DNA of 64,000 bases from Rhodobacteraceae bacterium HLUCCA12 (GCA_001314715.1 LJSV01000014.1:1-64000); one strand, 5' to 3'; shown: positions 8,994 to 20,434, numbered from the stretch's first letter. The notes: generated by a model from the letters alone, not told the origin. Program-made: numbers and translations.

Positions 8994-10160
8994 ATGAAAC
9001 ATCTGAAGACCCTTCTTGCCGCAACCGCCGCCGCCGCGCTGGCGGCCGGCGCCCATGCCCAGACCCGGGGCGTCAGCGACGATGAAATCGTGATCGGGGG
9101 CGCGCACGACCTGTCGGGCGTGTTCGCCGCTGTCAGCACGCCGGCGGTCAATGGGGCGAACCTGTATTTCGACCAGATCAACGAGGATGGCGGCGTGCAT
9201 GGGCGCAGCATTCGCTACATCGTCGAGGACCACGGCTATCAGTTGCCGCGCGCGACCCAGGCGTTCAACAAGCTGATCGAGCGCGACGAGGTCTTTGCCA
9301 TGTTGCTGAACCTGGGGACGCCGCACAATCTGGCGCATTATTCGCTGATGGAGCGGCGTGGCGTGCCCAACGTCAACCCACTGACTGCCGCGCGCGACAT
9401 CCTGCCCGATCCGCCGGGCATGAACTTTTCGGCGTTTTCCAGCTATTACGACCAGATGATCGCGGGCGTGCGGTATCTGCACGAGGAAAGCGGCGCGACG
9501 AAGGTGTGTTCGATGTATTTGCCGACCGAATTCGGCGAAGAGATCATGCAGGGCACGCGCGACGCGGCCGAGATGCTGGATCTGGACTATGTCGCCGAGA
9601 CGACCCATCGCCCGGACGAGCAGGACTTTGTCGGCGCGCTCAGCCGGTTGCGGTCGGAAGGCTGCGAAATCATCACCCAGGCCGTGGGCGTGCGCGCGGG
9701 CATCACCATCGTCGGTACGGCCAAGCGTCTGGGCTGGGATGACGTGATGTTCCTGACCTCTTCGGCGGGCTTTCTCGAGGCGGTTGCCGAGGTTCCAGGC
9801 GGCGTGACCGACGGCCTCTATGCCGCGGCGGGCTGGGTCGATCTGGCATCGCGTGCCGATCAGGAGGCGGCGGCCGAGTTCATGGAGGCCTACGAGGAAG
9901 CCTATGACCAGACCGCCGGCGGGTTCGCCATGCTGGGCTACACAGCCGCGCGCCAGCTTCACATGGCGCTTGAGGCAGCGGGGCCGGACCTGACCACCGA
10001 AGGCTTCGTCGAAGGCATGTACACGATCGACTATGTCGACGAGCTTCTGGACGTCGAGATCAACTATTCCGCCGACAATCATCAGGGCGGGAATATCGTT
10101 ACCATTTCGGTCGTGAACGATGGCGCGTGGGAGCTGATCTCGCGCGAGGAACTGGAATAA
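8994..10160 (+). CDS. ABC transporter substrate-binding protein (LivK-like)
   Basis: Signal peptide MKHLKTLLAATAAAALAAGAHAQ; EIVIGGAHDLSGVFAAVSTPAVNGANLYFDQIN periplasmic-binding fold. Confidence 0.88.
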   Translation: MKHLKTLLAATAAAALAAGAHAQTRGVSDDEIVIGGAHDLSGVFAAVSTPAVNGANLYFDQINEDGGVHGRSIRYIVEDHGYQLPRATQAFNKLIERDEVFAMLLNLGTPHNLAHYSLMERRGVPNVNPLTAARDILPDPPGMNFSAFSSYYDQMIAGVRYLHEESGATKVCSMYLPTEFGEEIMQGTRDAAEMLDLDYVAETTHRPDEQDFVGALSRLRSEGCEIITQAVGVRAGITIVGTAKRLGWDDVMFLTSSAGFLEAVAEVPGGVTDGLYAAAGWVDLASRADQEAAAEFMEAYEEAYDQTAGGFAMLGYTAARQLHMALEAAGPDLTTEGFVEGMYTIDYVDELLDVEINYSADNHQGGNIVTISVVNDGAWELISREELE

Positions 10161-10184
10161 ACTGATTGCATGATCTGCATGAAG

Positions 10185-10214
10185 CGGGGGCAGCGCGGCT
10201 GCCCCCGTCTTTCT
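10185..10214 (+). terminator. hairpin terminator/attenuator after the liv operon
   Basis: cgggggcag-cgcgg-ctgcccccg followed by tctttct. Confidence 0.6.
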
Positions 10215-10249
10215 GTCCGACCACCCCGTCACCCGAAAGGAGCAAACCC

Positions 10250-10924
10250 ATGTCCCAGCTTCGCGCGCGCCCAGAACCTGTCACGCTTTCGGCGCAGGAT
10301 ACCGCGCTGATCGTGGTGGACATGCAGAACGCGTTTGCCAGCCCCGGCGGCATGTTCGACCTGGCGGGGCATGACATTTCAGGCGCCGGACCGGTGGTGG
10401 AGCAACTTGAGCGGCTCTTGCCGGCGCTGCGTGCCGCCCAGGTGCCGATCATCTACCTTCAGATGGCCTTCAAGCCCGATCTCAGTGACGCGGGCGGGCC
10501 GGACTCGCCTGCCTATCACAAGGAACTGGCACTGCGCATGATGCGCGAGCGCCCTGAACTGTCGGGCAAGTTGCTGGTCGAGGGCAGTTGGGACTGGCAA
10601 TTCGTGGACCGGGTCGCCCCAAAGACCGGGGATCTTGTCATTCGCAAATCACGCTACAACGGCTTTACCGGATCCGATCTGGCCAAGACGCTGACGGCGC
10701 GTGGCATTCGGCATCTGCTGTTTTGCGGGATTGCCACGAATATCTGCGTCGAAAGCACCGCACGCAGTGCCTTTTTCAACGAGTTCTGGCCAATCCTGAT
10801 CGCCGACGCCATGAACCACGCGGGACCGGATTTCACGCGCCAAGCCACGCTTTGGAACTTCGAGAACGTTCTGGGCTGGGTGAGCGACAGTGCTGCGGTG
10901 CTGCAACGGTTCTCGCAACCGTGA
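10250..10924 (+). CDS. isochorismatase-family cysteine hydrolase, RutB (ureidoacrylate amidohydrolase)-like
   Basis: IVVDMQNAFASPGGMFDLAG, SWDWQFVDRVAPKTGDLVIRKSRYNGF, RHLLFCGIATNICVESTARSAFF (Asp/Lys/Cys triad). Confidence 0.8.
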   Translation: MSQLRARPEPVTLSAQDTALIVVDMQNAFASPGGMFDLAGHDISGAGPVVEQLERLLPALRAAQVPIIYLQMAFKPDLSDAGGPDSPAYHKELALRMMRERPELSGKLLVEGSWDWQFVDRVAPKTGDLVIRKSRYNGFTGSDLAKTLTARGIRHLLFCGIATNICVESTARSAFFNEFWPILIADAMNHAGPDFTRQATLWNFENVLGWVSDSAAVLQRFSQP

Positions 10925-10934
10925 CGCGTCGGGG

Positions 10935-11858
10935 TCAGGCCCAGGGGCCCGTGTGCCGAGACCGCCCGGCGCGCGGAATGCTGGTCGGCTGCATCGTGCC
11001 CATCTCCTCGGCGAGTTTTTCCAGCGCGGCGATACGGTTCTCGGTCGCCGGGTGTGTCGAGAACAGCTTGTCGCGCTTGAAGGCGTGCAGCGGGTTGATG
11101 ATGAACATATGTGCCGTCGCGGGATTGCGTTCGGCGGATTCGTTGTCGATGCGACTGGCAGCGCCCTGAATGCGCCGCAGCGCTGATGCCAGCCACATCG
11201 GGTTGCCGCAGATCTCCGCGCCAACGCGATCGGCCTCGTATTCGCGCGAGCGCGAGATCGCCATCTGAACCAGCGCCGCGGCAAGCGGGGCGAGGATCAT
11301 CATCGCAATCAGCGCGACCACGTTGCCGCCGTTGCGCCCGCGTCCGAACAGAAGCGCAAAATTGGCCAGCATCGAAATGGCACCCGCGAAGGTGGCCGTG
11401 ATCGTCATGATCAGGGTGTCGTAATTGCGGATATGGGCCAGTTCATGCGCCATCACCGCCGCAACCTCTTCGTGTGACAAACGCTGCAACAGGCCGGTGG
11501 TCGCGGCGACGGCTGCCTTGTCGGGGTTGCGCCCGGTCGCAAAGGCGTTGGGCTGATCTTCGTCAATGATATAGACGGCCGGCGCGGGCATGTCGGCATC
11601 GCGGGCCAGCCGGATAACCATCTCTTGCAGTTCCGGGGCGGTATGTGCATCGACAGGCCGCGCATTGTGCATGCGCAGCACCATCTTGTCCGAGTTCCAC
11701 CATGCCATCGCGTTCATCACCGCCGCGATCACCAAGGCGATCAACGCGCCAGCCGATCCGCCGATCGCGTAGCCGGCGCCCAGGAAAAGCGCGGTCATTG
11801 CCGCCAGCAGGATCGCCGTCTTGAGGTAGCCGGTCATCACGCCCTCCGTTTCCGACAT
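10935..11858 (-). CDS. htpX: HtpX-family membrane zinc metalloprotease
   Basis: HEXXH in [21 protein letters not shown], multiple TM segments, [18 protein letters not shown]. Confidence 0.92.
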   Translation of the reverse strand: MSETEGVMTGYLKTAILLAAMTALFLGAGYAIGGSAGALIALVIAAVMNAMAWWNSDKMVLRMHNARPVDAHTAPELQEMVIRLARDADMPAPAVYIIDEDQPNAFATGRNPDKAAVAATTGLLQRLSHEEVAAVMAHELAHIRNYDTLIMTITATFAGAISMLANFALLFGRGRNGGNVVALIAMMILAPLAAALVQMAISRSREYEADRVGAEICGNPMWLASALRRIQGAASRIDNESAERNPATAHMFIINPLHAFKRDKLFSTHPATENRIAALEKLAEEMGTMQPTSIPRAGRSRHTGPWA

Positions 11859-11913
11859 GCGCCGTGAATATGTGTGTGCGGGGGCTGCGCCGCAAGAGCA
11901 TGTCGGCAGAGCG

Positions 11914-12903
11914 TCAGGCCAGCGCTTCGGCCCTGAACATGGCCTTGACGCTGCTTTGGGGGCGGGCGCCCAGATGGCCGATCACCTCGGCCGCGGCAAT
12001 ACAGCCCATGCGCCCGGCGGTTTCGAGCGAATGATCCATCACCAGCCCATAGAGGAACCCCGCCGCGAACTGGTCGCCTGCCCCGGTGGCGTCGACCGGC
12101 GTGATGCGGTTGACAGGTGCTTCGACCCTGTGGCCGTCATGGATCAGCAAGACGGACTCGCCCGAACGCGTACAGACAATGGTGCGGCAATCGGCGGTGG
12201 CCTGATCCAGCGCATCCTGAAGATCGTTTGCCTGGTAGAGCGATACCCATTCCTGCTGATTGCCGATCACGAAATCCATCTCGTCGGCGACAAGTCGGCG
12301 GAAGTCGGCGCGATGGCGGTCAACGCAGAACGGATCGGAAAGCGCGATCCCCACGCGCCCGCCCGCGCCGCGGCATGCCCGCGCGGCCTTCAGGAAGGCG
12401 TCCTTGCCCTTGTCCTTGTCGAACAGATATCCTTCGAGGAACAGAAGCTCGGTATCGGCCATGACCGACTCGTCGACATCGTCCGGGCCCAGTTCGGCCG
12501 AGATGCCCAGATAGGTGTTCATCGACCGTTCGCCATCGGGCGTGACAAGGATCATCGAACGCGAGGTGGGCAACTCGCCCCCCTTCACGGGTGCGTTGAC
12601 AAAGGCGGTTCCGGCCTTCTCGGTATCATCGGCATAAAAGCGGCCCAGCGCGTCGTCGCTGACGCGGCCGACGAATGCCGTTCGCAACCCCAAGGCGCCG
12701 ATCCCGGCGATGGTATTGGCAACCGAGCCGCCGGACGCCTGCTCATGCGCGGTCATCGCGTCATACAACGTCTCGGCGCGGTCGCGTTCGATAAGCTGCA
12801 TGATACCCTTATGTATGTCCATCCGTTCCAGAAAGTGATCGTCAACGGTCGAGATGACATCGACAACGGCATTGCCGATGCCGGCAACCTGATATTTCTT
12901 CAT
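11914..12903 (-). CDS. PfkB-family carbohydrate/adenosine kinase
   Basis: [16 protein letters not shown]…[15 protein letters not shown]…[19 protein letters not shown]. Confidence 0.85.
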   Translation of the reverse strand: MKKYQVAGIGNAVVDVISTVDDHFLERMDIHKGIMQLIERDRAETLYDAMTAHEQASGGSVANTIAGIGALGLRTAFVGRVSDDALGRFYADDTEKAGTAFVNAPVKGGELPTSRSMILVTPDGERSMNTYLGISAELGPDDVDESVMADTELLFLEGYLFDKDKGKDAFLKAARACRGAGGRVGIALSDPFCVDRHRADFRRLVADEMDFVIGNQQEWVSLYQANDLQDALDQATADCRTIVCTRSGESVLLIHDGHRVEAPVNRITPVDATGAGDQFAAGFLYGLVMDHSLETAGRMGCIAAAEVIGHLGARPQSSVKAMFRAEALA

Positions 12904-13544
12904 AGGGTCTTTTCCTCAAATGGGCAGAGATCGCGGATGAGACAGGCTGCGCAGGCCGGTTTGCGGGCCTTGCAGACATAGCGGCCATGCAAGATCAGCC
13001 AGTGATGCGCGTGCAGCTGGTATTCGGCGGGCACATTGTCTTCGATGGCGCGCTCGACGGCAGCGACATCCTTGCCCGGGCAGATGCCGGTCCGGTTGCC
13101 GACGCGAAAGATATGTGTATCCACCGCCTGCGCCGGCAGCCGCCACCACATGTTCAGAACCACGTTCGCGGTCTTGCGGCCCACCCCTGGCAGCGATTGC
13201 AGCGCCGCGCGGCTGGATGGCACCTCGCCGTCGAACTGGTCGACCAGGATCTGGCTGAGCTTGATGACGTTTCTGGCCTTGTTGCGGTAAAGGCCGATCG
13301 TGCGGATATGTTCGATCAGGCCCTCTTCGCCAAGGGCAAGCATCTTTTCAGGTGAATCCGCCACCGCGAACAACTTGCGCGTGGCACGGTTGACGCCGAC
13401 ATCGGTCGCTTGTGCAGACAGCGCCACCGCGACCAGCAGGGTAAAGGCGTTGACATGTTCCAGCTCGCCCTTGGGTTCGGGCTCGGCCGCGTGAAAGCGG
13501 CGAAATACCTCGCGGATGGTCAGATAATCGAGTTGGCGGGCCAT
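12900..13544 (-). CDS. nth: endonuclease III
   Basis: LPGVGRKTANVVLNMWW; VDTHIFRV; C-terminal CxxxxxxCxxCxxxxxC FeS cluster; overlaps kinase start. Confidence 0.92.
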   Translation of the reverse strand: MARQLDYLTIREVFRRFHAAEPEPKGELEHVNAFTLLVAVALSAQATDVGVNRATRKLFAVADSPEKMLALGEEGLIEHIRTIGLYRNKARNVIKLSQILVDQFDGEVPSSRAALQSLPGVGRKTANVVLNMWWRLPAQAVDTHIFRVGNRTGICPGKDVAAVERAIEDNVPAEYQLHAHHWLILHGRYVCKARKPACAACLIRDLCPFEEKTL

Positions 13545-13582
13545 GGTCTTCTCTTGCACCGGGGCACAGGCGGGGCGCAAGC

Positions 13583-14848
13583 CTAGTCGTGGTGGTTTCG
13601 CCGCAACAGCCGCCCGATCAGGAAGGATGTGCGCGGCACATAGACATAGCGCGTGCGCGCGCCCGGGCTCGGGCGGGAACGCATGCGGATAATGCCAAAG
13701 ATGACCAGCAGCACATGCGCCGCCGCGATGAAGGCGAACATGCCGGGCGGGCCGAACAGTTCGATGAGCAGCGAGGCGATGATCGGGCTGGCAATGGCCC
13801 CGACCGCGTAAAGGAATATGAGCGCGGCAGAAAGCTCGACCCGCTCGTGTTGCTGGGCGAAATCATGCGCATGGGCTGCCGAAACCGAATAGATCGGAAA
13901 GGTCGTGAAGCCAAAAAACCCGGCCGCCAGAAAGATCACGACGATCCCGCCGCCTGCGCTGGCCACTGTCAACGCACATGCCAGAACCGAGGCCACCGAC
14001 AGCCAGATCAGCACCAGGCGGCGGTCGAATTTGTCGGCCAGCCAGCCCACCGGCACCTGCGCGACGGCCCCGCCCAGAACATAGGCAGCAAGAAACAGCG
14101 CGATCCGGTCGGCGGCCAGACCCACCGCAAGCCCGTAAAGCGGGCCGATCATGCGAAAGGCTGCCCCCGTCACGCCCGAGACCAGCACCCCCGCGACGGC
14201 CAGCGGCGAATGCTGCCACGCCATGCCGGGGCGCAGCCGCGGTGCCGGGCCGGTTTCGGGCGCTTCGGCGCGCGACAGCACAAGCGGGAACAGCGCCGCA
14301 CAACAGATCAGGGCAAGAAGGTTGTAGGAAATATAGGCCGCAGGTTCCAGCACGCCGATCAGAAGCTGCGCGCCCAGCGATCCCAGAATGTCCACCACGC
14401 GGTAAACCCCCATCGCGCGTCCGCGCGTGGCATTCGTCACCTTGGCCTGAAGCCAGGCTTCGATGATCGTGTAACACCCGGCCACCGCCAGCCCCGAGGC
14501 CACGCGCATCAGCGCCCAGGCATAGGGGTCAGTCACCATCATATGCGCCAGAATTCCGATCGTGCCGGCGGCGGTGAAGGCCGCGAAGGCGCGCGAGTGC
14601 CCAACCTCGCCCATCAGCCGTGGTGCCCACCAGCAACCGATGAAAAAGCCCACGAAATGCGCCGAACCCAAGATCCCGATTTCCGAGGCCGAGAACCCCA
14701 GAACGGCCCCGGACAGCGCATCGAGCGGCACAACCCCGCCCAGCCCAAGCTGCAAGAGCGCGACAGACACGAACAGGGCGGCGAAGGAAATCAGCAGACG
14801 CATCGGCGACGGACCAGCGGGCACGGGTTGTGCCGACACTGACGGCAA
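13583..14848 (-). CDS. MFS transporter
   Basis: About 12 hydrophobic segments; MGVYRVVDILGSLGAQLLIG; MFS-type pattern. Confidence 0.85.
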   Translation of the reverse strand: MPSVSAQPVPAGPSPMRLLISFAALFVSVALLQLGLGGVVPLDALSGAVLGFSASEIGILGSAHFVGFFIGCWWAPRLMGEVGHSRAFAAFTAAGTIGILAHMMVTDPYAWALMRVASGLAVAGCYTIIEAWLQAKVTNATRGRAMGVYRVVDILGSLGAQLLIGVLEPAAYISYNLLALICCAALFPLVLSRAEAPETGPAPRLRPGMAWQHSPLAVAGVLVSGVTGAAFRMIGPLYGLAVGLAADRIALFLAAYVLGGAVAQVPVGWLADKFDRRLVLIWLSVASVLACALTVASAGGGIVVIFLAAGFFGFTTFPIYSVSAAHAHDFAQQHERVELSAALIFLYAVGAIASPIIASLLIELFGPPGMFAFIAAAHVLLVIFGIIRMRSRPSPGARTRYVYVPRTSFLIGRLLRRNHHD

Positions 14849-15020
14849 ACCGCGCGCAAGGTCCAGCCTCGATCACGCCGAATACGCAATTTTCGGGTCG
14901 AGCTTGCAACGGCCAGGCAGTAAGGATTTGCGGTCCGGTCGGGCTTGACGATTGTCTTGGCGCATCTTGCACCAGCGGTTGCCACCGGGGATGATCAGAG
15001 AAACGAAAGCCAGCGGGTTC

Positions 15021-15890
15021 ATGATGACAACAGACACACGCGAGGATGCGTATCATTACCGGGTGATTGCCCGCGCCATCGCCGAGATCGACGCGGCCGG
15101 CGGCGAACGGATCGGGCTGGACGATCTTGCGGGCCGGCTGGGGATGAGCGCGGCGCATTTTCAGAGGGTGTTCACCCAATGGGTCGGCGTGTCGCCCAAG
15201 CGGTATCAGCAATACCTGGCACTGGGTCATGCCCGGCACCTGTTGTCGCAACGGTTCACGGTGCTGGAGGTGGCGCTGGCATCGGGGCTTTCGGGGTCGG
15301 GGCGGCTGCACGACCTGTTCCTGCGCTGGGAGGCGATGACGCCGGGCGAATACGCACAGGGCGGTGCCGGGCTCGAAATCGCCTGGGGCTGGTTCGACAG
15401 CCCGTTTGGCCCGGCGATTGCCATGGGCACACAACGGGGCTTGTGCGGTCTGGGTTTTGCCGCCGAGACCGGCGAGCCCGAAGCCTTTGACGATCTGGCC
15501 CGCCGATGGCCACGCGCAACCTTTGTTGAGGATCGCGCCCTGATCGAACCCTGGGTGCATGCCGCCTTCGACGGGCGGGGCGAGGCTGCGCTGCACATGA
15601 TCGGCGCACCCTTCCAGATCAAGGTGTGGGAGGCGTTGCTGGCGATTCCATCGGGGCGCGTGACTACCTATTCCGAGATCGCGCGCGCGGTGGGCAACCC
15701 GCGCGCGGTGCGCGCGGTTGGAACCGCGGTGGGCCGCAACCCGGTCAGTTGGCTGATCCCGTGTCATCGCGCAATCGCCAAGTCGGGCGGCCTGGGAGGG
15801 TATCACTGGGGCCTGCCGGTCAAGCGCGCGATGCTGGCCTGGGAAACCGTGCGCGCCGACGCGCGGATGACGGAAATCATTGAAACGTGA
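15021..15890 (+). CDS. AraC-HTH / methylated-DNA-protein-cysteine S-methyltransferase (Ada-like, lacking the N-terminal Ada domain)
   Basis: HTH AAHFQRVFTQWVGVSPKRYQQ; IPSGRVTTYSEIARAVG; active site IPCHRAI. Confidence 0.88.
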   Translation: MMTTDTREDAYHYRVIARAIAEIDAAGGERIGLDDLAGRLGMSAAHFQRVFTQWVGVSPKRYQQYLALGHARHLLSQRFTVLEVALASGLSGSGRLHDLFLRWEAMTPGEYAQGGAGLEIAWGWFDSPFGPAIAMGTQRGLCGLGFAAETGEPEAFDDLARRWPRATFVEDRALIEPWVHAAFDGRGEAALHMIGAPFQIKVWEALLAIPSGRVTTYSEIARAVGNPRAVRAVGTAVGRNPVSWLIPCHRAIAKSGGLGGYHWGLPVKRAMLAWETVRADARMTEIIET

Positions 15891-15977
15891 CCGTCAGTTG
15901 CAACCAGCCCGCTTGTTGTGCGTTGTGCCTTGGCGCTACTCTGTCGCAAATGTGAACTCAACAACGGGATCCCTGTT

Positions 15978-16616
15978 ATGTCATTCAAACCCTTACTTGC
16001 GTTTTCTGCGGCGGCCGTTCTGGTCGCTGGCTGCGCCGATCCTTATTCCAACACCAACCGCACCCAGCGGGGGGCCGTCACCGGTGCGATCGCGGGTGGC
16101 GTTCTGGGGGCGGCGACCGGGTCGGGCAACCGCATGCCCGAGGCATTGCTGGGTGCCGGTATCGGCGCGCTGGCAGGTGGTGCCATCGGTGCGGCGCTGG
16201 ATCGTCAGGCGGCCGAACTGCGGGCCGAGCTGGATAGCGACATCGACGTGCGCAACACCGGCGATGAGATCGTTGTGACCATGGCGCAAGACATTTTGTT
16301 CGCCACCGACAGTGCCACCCTGCGCCCGGACCTGCGCAGCGATCTGCGCGCGATCTCGACCAATCTTCAGCGTTACCCCGAAAGCGCGATCATCGTGACG
16401 GGGCACACCGACAGCACCGGTGAAGCGGCATACAACCAGCGTCTGTCCGAGCGCCGCGCCGATTCCGTGTCGGCGGTCTTGATCGAATCCGGCGTCAGCT
16501 CGCGCCGGGTCGTGGCGCGGGGCGCCGGCGAGACCCAGCCGGTGGCGACCAACGACACCGCTGTGGGCCGAGCGCAGAACCGGCGCGTGGAAATCGTCAT
16601 TCGCCCGACCGGGTAA
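15978..16616 (+). CDS. OmpA-family lipoprotein with glycine-zipper segment
   Basis: Lipobox LVAGC; GAIAGGVLGAATGSGNR; VTGHTDSTGEAAYNQRLSERRADSV. Confidence 0.9.
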   Translation: MSFKPLLAFSAAAVLVAGCADPYSNTNRTQRGAVTGAIAGGVLGAATGSGNRMPEALLGAGIGALAGGAIGAALDRQAAELRAELDSDIDVRNTGDEIVVTMAQDILFATDSATLRPDLRSDLRAISTNLQRYPESAIIVTGHTDSTGEAAYNQRLSERRADSVSAVLIESGVSSRRVVARGAGETQPVATNDTAVGRAQNRRVEIVIRPTG

Positions 16617-16683
16617 GAGGCTGAAAACGGCAGTTGTTTCTTCCCCTGCGCGGTCATATCTTTTGACCAATCAGGGGAAGATA

Positions 16684-17454
16684 ATGCCGTTTCAGCCCGT
16701 CCAGACCGAAAAACTGTCGCGTGGAGTGGTCCGCCAGATCGAGCTTCTGATCCTTCGTGGCCTGCTGCGTCCGGGCGAGCGTTTGCCATCCGAACGCGAA
16801 CTGGCCGAGCGGATGGGCGTTTCGCGCCCCTCGCTGCGCGAGGCCATCGCCGAGTTGCAGGAACGCGGGCTTCTGGTCACCAAGGCCGGCGCGGGCATCT
16901 TTGTGGCGGACATGCTGGGCTCGGCCTTTTCCGAGGCGCTGGTGCAGTTGTTCGCCAATCACGAGGACGCGGTGTTCGACTATGTCAGCTTTCGCCGCGA
17001 TCTTGAAGGCATGGCCGCCGAGCGGGCGGCGCGGTTTGGTTCGGATACCGATCTGAAGGTCATCGACACAGTTTTCCGCAAGATGGAAACAGCGCATACC
17101 AAGCGCAATCCTTCGGATGAGGCCGAACTCGATGCCGAGTTTCATCTGGCGATCATCGAGGCCAGCCACAACATCGTCATGCTGCACATGATGCGCGCCA
17201 TGTTCGACCTGTTGCGCGCGGGTGTGTTCTACAATCGCCAGGCGATGTTTCGCCAGCGCACCACGCGTGACGATCTGCTGTCGCAGCATCGCGACATCAA
17301 TGATGCGATCCAGGCGCGCGATCCGCAACGCGCCCGGCAAGCGGCGGAATCGCATATGTCCTATGTCGAGAACAGCCTGAGCGATCTGCGCAAGGCCCAG
17401 CGGAACGAGGAAATCGCGCGGCTGCGATATCAGCACGAATTGTCGCGCGAGTAA
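16684..17454 (+). CDS. FadR/GntR-family transcriptional regulator
   Basis: GERLPSERELAERMGVSRPSLREAIAELQERGLL; FCD-type C-terminal domain. Confidence 0.9.
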   Translation: MPFQPVQTEKLSRGVVRQIELLILRGLLRPGERLPSERELAERMGVSRPSLREAIAELQERGLLVTKAGAGIFVADMLGSAFSEALVQLFANHEDAVFDYVSFRRDLEGMAAERAARFGSDTDLKVIDTVFRKMETAHTKRNPSDEAELDAEFHLAIIEASHNIVMLHMMRAMFDLLRAGVFYNRQAMFRQRTTRDDLLSQHRDINDAIQARDPQRARQAAESHMSYVENSLSDLRKAQRNEEIARLRYQHELSRE

Positions 17455-17461
17455 AAAAGAA

Positions 17462-17481
17462 CCCCGCCGAAACCGGCGGGG
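17462..17481. terminator. hairpin between convergent genes
   Basis: ccccgccg-aaac-cggcgggg with A-rich 5' flank. Confidence 0.6.
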
Positions 17482-17536
17482 TAAAGTGGCGCCCATGGTC
17501 TTGGGAACACGGGCGCGGGCGGTAAACCGTTTGCAA

Positions 17537-18697
<1,161 letters not shown>

Positions 18698-18699
18698 CT

Positions 18700-18742
18700 A
18701 TGATGAGTCAAAGCTGATTCGGCGTCAATTTCTTTTTGAATC
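18700..18742 (-). promoter_or_regulatory. candidate ccrM promoter with three GANTC sites
   Basis: Minus strand TTGACG (18728-18723), 17-nt spacer, CATCAT (18705-18700); GANTC at 18705-18709, 18716-18720, 18738-18742. Confidence 0.55.
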
Positions 18743-18752
18743 AGTGTGTTAT

Positions 18753-19388
18753 TTAATTTTCTTCACACAATATATTGCGCACTGGGGCGAAGCTACGCCT
18801 ATGATGTGGGGTAACACCCAAGCGTTTGAGCGCGGCCAGGTGTGTCGGCGCAGGGTATCCGGCGTTGCGTTCCCAGCCATAGCCCGGCCAGTCGCGCGCG
18901 AGTTCGGCCATGATCCGGTCGCGCGCCACCTTGGCCAGGATCGAGGCGGCGGCGATGGAAAGGCAGCGCGCATCGCCCTTGACCAGGGTTTCTGCCGGGC
19001 AGGGCAGATCGCCGGGCAAACGGTTTCCGTCGATCAGGGCGTGATCGGCCGGCGGGCTCAACCCGACCAGCGCCCGGCGCATCGCCAGGTGGCTGGCCTG
19101 AAGGATGTTCAGTGCGTCGATTTCATCGACGCTGGCATGGGCCACCGACGATGCGATCGCCATGTCTTCGATGGTCGCGGCAAGGGTTGTGCGCGCGCGT
19201 GCGGTCAGGCGTTTTGAATCGCGCAGACCTTCGGGGATGCGATTGGGGTTCAGGACCACCGCGGCGGCCGTGACCGGCCCGGCAAGCGGGCCGCGCCCAA
19301 CCTCGTCGACACCGGCCACGATCAGCGCACCGCGGGCAAGGGCGGCATCCTCGTGGGTGAAATCAGGCTGGATCGGGGCGGCTTTCAT
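18753..19388 (-). CDS. rnhB: ribonuclease HII
   Basis: [37 protein letters not shown]. Confidence 0.93.
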   Translation of the reverse strand: MKAAPIQPDFTHEDAALARGALIVAGVDEVGRGPLAGPVTAAAVVLNPNRIPEGLRDSKRLTARARTTLAATIEDMAIASSVAHASVDEIDALNILQASHLAMRRALVGLSPPADHALIDGNRLPGDLPCPAETLVKGDARCLSIAAASILAKVARDRIMAELARDWPGYGWERNAGYPAPTHLAALKRLGVTPHHRRSFAPVRNILCEEN

Positions 19389-19424
19389 GCCGGTCGATGT
19401 GGCATCGCCGCCTCCGCCGGGCAA

Positions 19425-19455
19425 GCAAAAACGGGGCAGGCGTCGGCCTGCCCCG
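19425..19455 (-). terminator. rho-independent-type terminator for the upstream minus-strand gene
   Basis: Minus strand cggggcagg-ccgacg-cctgccccg followed by TTTTTG. Confidence 0.65.
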
Positions 19456-19488
19456 GTTCGGCGTCATCTCGTTCGCCGTGCCGCGCGT

Positions 19489-20148
19489 TCAGCGGGCGCG
19501 GCGATAGCCGGAGTCAAGCAGACACCGGGCGTTGTAATAATGATTCCCCTGCCGGTCGCTGACCCGGCACTGACGCGGAAGCCGGTAGAAGCCGCGATTC
19601 TCCAGGCACTGACCGTCATAGCCTTCGACCCGGCGGCCGCTTTGACGATAGATCATTTCGCAGCCGCGCGGCAGAACGGCGCCGCGAACGGGGCCGGGTT
19701 CCGGGCGGACCGGGCGGACATGGCGTTCGGCCCTGTAACCGGCATCATACAGGCACTGCGCCAGATAGCTTGGCCGGTGCCCGCGATTTGTACGCATGGA
19801 CAGACGACAACGTTGCGGCAGGCGGTAGTAGCCCGCGCGCTCAAGGCAGCGGGCGTTATAGGTCTGCACCAGCCGCCCGCGCACGCGCACCGTTTCCTGG
19901 CAACCGCTTGGCAGCGTCCATTCGCCGATGTAACGGGGGGTGTGATCGTCGTCGATGGCGTTGACGATCACGGCCACGGCGGCGATTCCCAGAAAAAGCC
20001 GCAACAGGTCATCGGTGGTGTCGGAACGCGCAGGGGCGGTGGTCGCGCTCAGCCCGGCCAATGCAATGACGGCCGCGGCGAGCAGGCCGAACAGGCGCCT
20101 TGAGGTTTTCTGCGTAACGGCGCCGAAGCCGGATGCATGGACAATCAT
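19489..20148 (-). CDS. secreted/membrane-anchored protein with four tandem about 30-aa Cys-pair repeats
   Basis: Repeat unit LPxxC…R…Y.xxCLxxxGYYR seen four times; N-terminal hydrophobic segment. Confidence 0.75.
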   Translation of the reverse strand: MIVHASGFGAVTQKTSRRLFGLLAAAVIALAGLSATTAPARSDTTDDLLRLFLGIAAVAVIVNAIDDDHTPRYIGEWTLPSGCQETVRVRGRLVQTYNARCLERAGYYRLPQRCRLSMRTNRGHRPSYLAQCLYDAGYRAERHVRPVRPEPGPVRGAVLPRGCEMIYRQSGRRVEGYDGQCLENRGFYRLPRQCRVSDRQGNHYYNARCLLDSGYRRAR

Positions 20149-20434
20149 TGTCGTTCCTTTCCTTCAGCAGGCTCGCAGCCCGAAGCGCCGGGGCGATTCG
20201 GACGATGCGGGCGGGTTTCGGTCATGGCCGTAAAATGGGGCGTGGTCCTGACCCCGCGTCGCGATCCAGTGTCGCGCCGAAACCGGCTGACAGGCAATAG
20301 CGCGATCCCGTTATCGGATAACCGCGCGAAAAAATCGGCGACGATCGCGCCGATATTGCATATCCGCCAGGATCGGGCCAGCTTTCGATCCGACCGATCT
20401 GCTGCAAACCTTGTCGTTCACGGGACGCGAATCG

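Noticed and set aside
13589-14842. Long plus-strand ORF (417 aa) opposite the MFS transporter
   Set aside because: Arg/His/Gln-rich translation without domain features; a GC-rich shadow ORF of the real minus-strand gene.
15021-15890. Truncated Ada protein considered as a pseudogene
   Set aside because: AraC-HTH + methyltransferase without the Ada N-terminal domain is a known intact architecture, and the active-site PCHR is present.
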